The translations under genes were made by a program, and so were the position numbers. A DNA stretch of 8,040 bases from Actinomycetes bacterium (lineage in GTDB: Bacteria; Actinomycetota; Coriobacteriia; WRKU01). A model generated the notes under the pieces. It worked only from the letters and a program-made list of their open reading frames with translations, had not been told where the DNA came from and did not search any database. The stretch is from contig WQXV01000042.1 in NCBI GenBank assembly GCA_009781565.1, forward strand, positions 1 through 8,040. The letters are read 5' to 3'. This document shows, piece after piece, positions 5,861 to 8,040 of the stretch (its first letter is position 1; the number at the start of each line of letters is the position of its first letter).

Positions 5861-5865
5861 GGAGG
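5861..5865 (+). promoter_or_regulatory. Ribosome binding site that fixes the ruvC start
   Basis: GGAGG is spaced 5 bases from the GTG at 5871. Other in-frame candidates are worse: the TTG at 5859 and the ATG at 5694 precede it inside non-coding or DUF3048 sequence, and the GTG at 5880 would be 14 bases away. Confidence 0.8.
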
Positions 5866-5870
5866 TTCTT

Positions 5871-6374
5871 GTGGTCATTGTGGGGATCGACCCCGGACTA
5901 GCACATACCGGATGGGGTGTAATAACCAGTGACGGCCGATCATGGCGGGCGTGTGCCTATGGATGCATCGATACACGATCGGACCAGTCGATGGCCGAGA
6001 GGCTGCACATCATCTATGAGGGGGTCTGCGACGTCCTGATCCGCTATCACGCCACGCATGCGGCTGTCGAGGACGTATTTTCCAGCACCAATGTACGGAC
6101 CGCGTTCTCGCTCGGCCAAGCACGTGGCAGTGCCCTTTTGGCATGCTCACTGTGCGATGGGGTCGTGGGTGAGTACAGCCCCAACACCATCAAGCAACAC
6201 ATCGTAGGACATGGTCATGCTGACAAAGATCAGGTCAGCTACATGGTCCAGATGCTTTTGGGACTCGATCATGTCCCGCAACCCGATCACTGCTCGGACG
6301 CACTTGCCATTGCGCTGACGCATGGATTCTCGCTGACACGTGACGAGCGCCTCAAGGAGGTGTGTGCCTCATGA
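5871..6374 (+). CDS. ruvC: Holliday junction endodeoxyribonuclease RuvC
   Basis: This gene encodes 167 residues, normal for RuvC, which cuts Holliday junctions symmetrically after RuvAB branch migration. Starting at the GTG, the protein opens VGIDPGLAHTGWGV, placing the first catalytic Asp at position 7 exactly as in E. coli. AVEDVFSSTNVRTAFSLGQARG (from residue 65) carries the second acidic residue, E67. The C-terminal active-site helix reads PDHCSDALAIAL (138-149). H140 and D143 have the His-x-x-Asp spacing reported for Thermus RuvC, with D139 as a neighbouring acid. A much longer frame back to 5694 is rejected because it overlaps the DUF3048 coding sequence and adds unconserved residues. 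The stop overlaps the ruvA start as ATGA. Confidence 0.96.
   Translation: MVIVGIDPGLAHTGWGVITSDGRSWRACAYGCIDTRSDQSMAERLHIIYEGVCDVLIRYHATHAAVEDVFSSTNVRTAFSLGQARGSALLACSLCDGVVGEYSPNTIKQHIVGHGHADKDQVSYMVQMLLGLDHVPQPDHCSDALAIALTHGFSLTRDERLKEVCAS
6355..6361 (+). promoter_or_regulatory. Ribosome binding site that fixes the ruvA start
   Basis: AGGAGGT inside the end of ruvC is 9 bases from the ATG at 6371. An in-frame GTG at 6362 touches the motif and is too close to be used. RuvA proteins also begin MIG, which matches the ATG. Confidence 0.8.
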
Positions 6375-6964
6375 TCGGGTTTTTGCGCGGTCAACCTGCA
6401 TCATTTGATGGGGAAGTGCTGACCCTTGATGTCGGTGGCATCGGCTATCAGGTCTATGTCGCACCCGCGCTCGGCCAACGTCTCATCCAAGAAGGTGGTG
6501 AGGCTTCGGTCTATACGCATCAATACGTACGCGAAAGCGAGATCTCACTCTATGGCTTCGATGAGCTGCGCCAACGCGAACTCTTTCGCAGATTTCTTGA
6601 GGTAAGCGGTGTCGGCCCGAAGGTCGCACTGGCCGCGCTCTCATCATACAGTCCCGATGCTCTGGCAATGGCGATCTCGTGTGATGATATCGCTCTGCTC
6701 AGCTCGATTCCCGGTGTGGGCAAGAAGACCGCTCAGCGCATTGCGCTCGACCTGAAAGGAAAGGTCGGGGCAGATCTTGAAGGTGTCGGCACTCCGTCGC
6801 ACCTCCCGGCACACCCCGCGCTTCGTGATGCCCATGCCGCTCTTGACGCCATGGGGTTTTCGACGGCGGAGATCCAAGCAGGTCTCAAAGGGACCGATGT
6901 GGGTCAAGATACCCCTACCATCATCGCTGATGCGCTGCGGCGCATGGGAGGGGCGCGCGCATGA
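6371..6964 (+). CDS. ruvA: Holliday junction branch migration protein RuvA
   Basis: This gene encodes 197 residues, full length. RuvA tetramers bind the four-way junction and load the RuvB motor. Domain I (OB fold, about 1-62) starts MIGFLRG and contains VGGIGYQVYV (21-30) and VRESEISLYGF (53-63). Domain II holds two helix-hairpin-helix motifs, VSGVGPKVALAAL (78-90) and IPGVGKKTAQRIA (113-125). After a flexible linker (about 135-148) the C-terminal domain III, which contacts RuvB, runs from about 149 to 197. In the acidic pin, E. coli has Glu55-Asp56; this protein has Glu55-Ser56 with Glu57 next to it. The ATG overlaps the ruvC stop, and the stop overlaps the ruvB start in the same ATGA manner, showing tight translational coupling. 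Confidence 0.97.
   Translation: MIGFLRGQPASFDGEVLTLDVGGIGYQVYVAPALGQRLIQEGGEASVYTHQYVRESEISLYGFDELRQRELFRRFLEVSGVGPKVALAALSSYSPDALAMAISCDDIALLSSIPGVGKKTAQRIALDLKGKVGADLEGVGTPSHLPAHPALRDAHAALDAMGFSTAEIQAGLKGTDVGQDTPTIIADALRRMGGARA
6946..6953 (+). promoter_or_regulatory. Ribosome binding site of ruvB
   Basis: GGGAGGGG at the end of ruvA is 7 bases from the ATG at 6961, supporting that start over the in-frame ATG at 7003. Confidence 0.7.
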
Positions 6965-8040
6965 CGGTGCGATGGGAAGCAGCCGAGGCGACCGATGAGG
7001 TCATGACGGCCGAATCGGAAGAGAGACTGGTCCAGTCGGCAGAGGCTGTCGAGGATCATGAGGTCGAGGCAACGCTGCGTCCACGGTCTTTGGATGAGTA
7101 CTTGGGACAGAGTCGGATAAAAGACAACCTCGATGTGTTGATCAAAGCTGCCGGTATGCGGGCTGAACCGGTCGACCATCTGCTCTTTGCAGGTCCTCCC
7201 GGTCTGGGTAAGACGACCCTGGCGCAGGTGGTCGCCAATGAGCTGGGGGTCACCATCAAGACGACCAGCGGACCAGCGATCGAACGTACCGGTGATCTTG
7301 CTGCGATACTGACCAATCTCGAGGCCAACGACGTGCTCTTCATCGACGAGATACACCGCCTCAATCGAGCGGTCGAGGAGATACTGTACCCGGCACTTGA
7401 GGATTACAAACTCGACATCATCATCGGAAAGGGCCCGGCAGCTCGTTCGATCCAGCTCGACATAGCCCCGTTCACTCTGATCGGTGCGACCACGCGCACC
7501 GGACTGCTCAGCTCACCTCTGCGTGATCGATTCGGTATGGTCGCGCGTCTTGACTACTACGCACCCGAGGAACTCAGTGCGATCGTGTTGCGCAGCGCCT
7601 CGATCCTGGGGCTTGATATCGACCCTGTCGCCGCAGAAGAGATCGGCAGGCGCAGCAGGGGAACACCTCGTCTGGCCAACCGTTTGCTCAAGCGGGTGCG
7701 TGATTATGCGCAGGTCAACGGCATCAGTCCGATCGATGAGGATGCGGCAAGTACCGCCTTGGGCTTTTTCGAGGTCGATCATCTGGGTCTGGATTGGATG
7801 GATGTCAAGATCTTGTCACTGCTGTGTGAGACCTTTCGCGGAAAGCCCGTCGGCCTGACCACATTGGCCAGTGCCAGTGGGGAAGAGCCTGACACGCTCG
7901 AAGATGTCTACGAGCCCTACCTCTTGCAGCAAGGATTGATCCTGCGCACCCCCCAAGGTCGGCAGGCTACGTCGGCAGCTTTCGAGCACCTTGGCATCAC
8001 CGACCCCCACCTGCCTGCTCAGGAATCGTTGCTTGAAGAC
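6961..8040 (+). CDS. ruvB: Holliday junction branch migration ATPase RuvB (3' end beyond the window)
   Basis: 360 codons are present with no stop before the window edge. RuvB is the hexameric AAA+ motor that pulls DNA through the RuvA-bound junction. Visible features are LRPRSLDEYLGQ (39-50), Walker A GPPGLGKT (78-85), Walker B LFIDE (126-130), sensor 1 GATTRTGLLSSPLRDRFG (175-192, with the arginine-finger Arg in PLRDR), sensor 2 RGTPRLANRLLKRVRDYA (233-250), and the C-terminal winged helix with LILRTPQGRQATSAAFEHLG (326-345). Since this last motif normally lies very near the end, only a few codons should be missing. The N-terminus carries about 35 acidic residues before the conserved LRP motif, somewhat longer than usual. 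The start overlaps the ruvA stop (ATGA) and has a strong ribosome binding site. It is the third gene of the predicted SOS-controlled ruvCAB operon. Confidence 0.98.
   Translation, partial: MTVRWEAAEATDEVMTAESEERLVQSAEAVEDHEVEATLRPRSLDEYLGQSRIKDNLDVLIKAAGMRAEPVDHLLFAGPPGLGKTTLAQVVANELGVTIKTTSGPAIERTGDLAAILTNLEANDVLFIDEIHRLNRAVEEILYPALEDYKLDIIIGKGPAARSIQLDIAPFTLIGATTRTGLLSSPLRDRFGMVARLDYYAPEELSAIVLRSASILGLDIDPVAAEEIGRRSRGTPRLANRLLKRVRDYAQVNGISPIDEDAASTALGFFEVDHLGLDWMDVKILSLLCETFRGKPVGLTTLASASGEEPDTLEDVYEPYLLQQGLILRTPQGRQATSAAFEHLGITDPHLPAQESLLED

Noticed and set aside
5694..5870. N-terminal extension of ruvC back to an upstream ATG
   Set aside because: It overlaps the DUF3048 gene, adds unconserved residues, and passes through the LexA box and ribosome binding site; the GTG at 5871 puts the catalytic Asp at position 7.

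Overview
The window reads as ordinary chromosomal DNA of a moderately high-GC actinobacterium. The best fit is class Coriobacteriia. This is an inference from the gene order (a pdxS-yebC-ruvCAB cluster of actinobacterial type with a DUF3048 gene inside it), GTG starts, leaderless-type promoters and a Gram-positive LexA box. No rRNA, tRNA, CRISPR array, insertion sequence or phage gene is visible.

Layout. Bases 1-410 are visibly poorer in GC (about 46% by hand count, against roughly 60% or more in lines sampled from the later genes). They hold the possible tail of one gene and a small two-helix membrane protein of unknown function. Bases 411-681 contain no convincing gene. Bases 682-1017 hold a short cysteine-rich reading frame whose middle resembles the C-terminal end of L-2-amino-thiazoline-4-carboxylic acid hydrolase-like proteins; it may be a remnant. 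It runs convergently into, and slightly overlaps, the minus-strand azlC-azlD pair (2171-1001), a two-component exporter of the branched-chain amino acid type.

From 2252 to the right edge every gene is on the plus strand: lgt (prolipoprotein diacylglyceryl transferase), pdxS (PLP synthase subunit), yebC (YebC/TACO1 family), a membrane-anchored DUF3048 protein, then ruvC, ruvA and ruvB (Holliday junction resolvase and branch-migration motor). ruvB is open to the window edge. azlC and lgt diverge from an 80-bp gap in which both have a -10-like hexamer only 6-7 bases before the ATG and no Shine-Dalgarno sequence, so both are probably read from leaderless mRNAs. ruvC-ruvA-ruvB are linked by ATGA stop/start overlaps with strong ribosome binding sites. 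A GAAC-N4-GTTC palindrome lies between a -10-like hexamer and the ruvC start, which predicts LexA/SOS control of the whole resolvasome operon.

No undescribed multi-gene system was found. The points most worth a second look are the predicted LexA box, the paired leaderless promoters, the absence of pdxT next to pdxS, the cysteine-rich fragment at 682-1017, and substitutions at signature positions in Lgt and RuvA.
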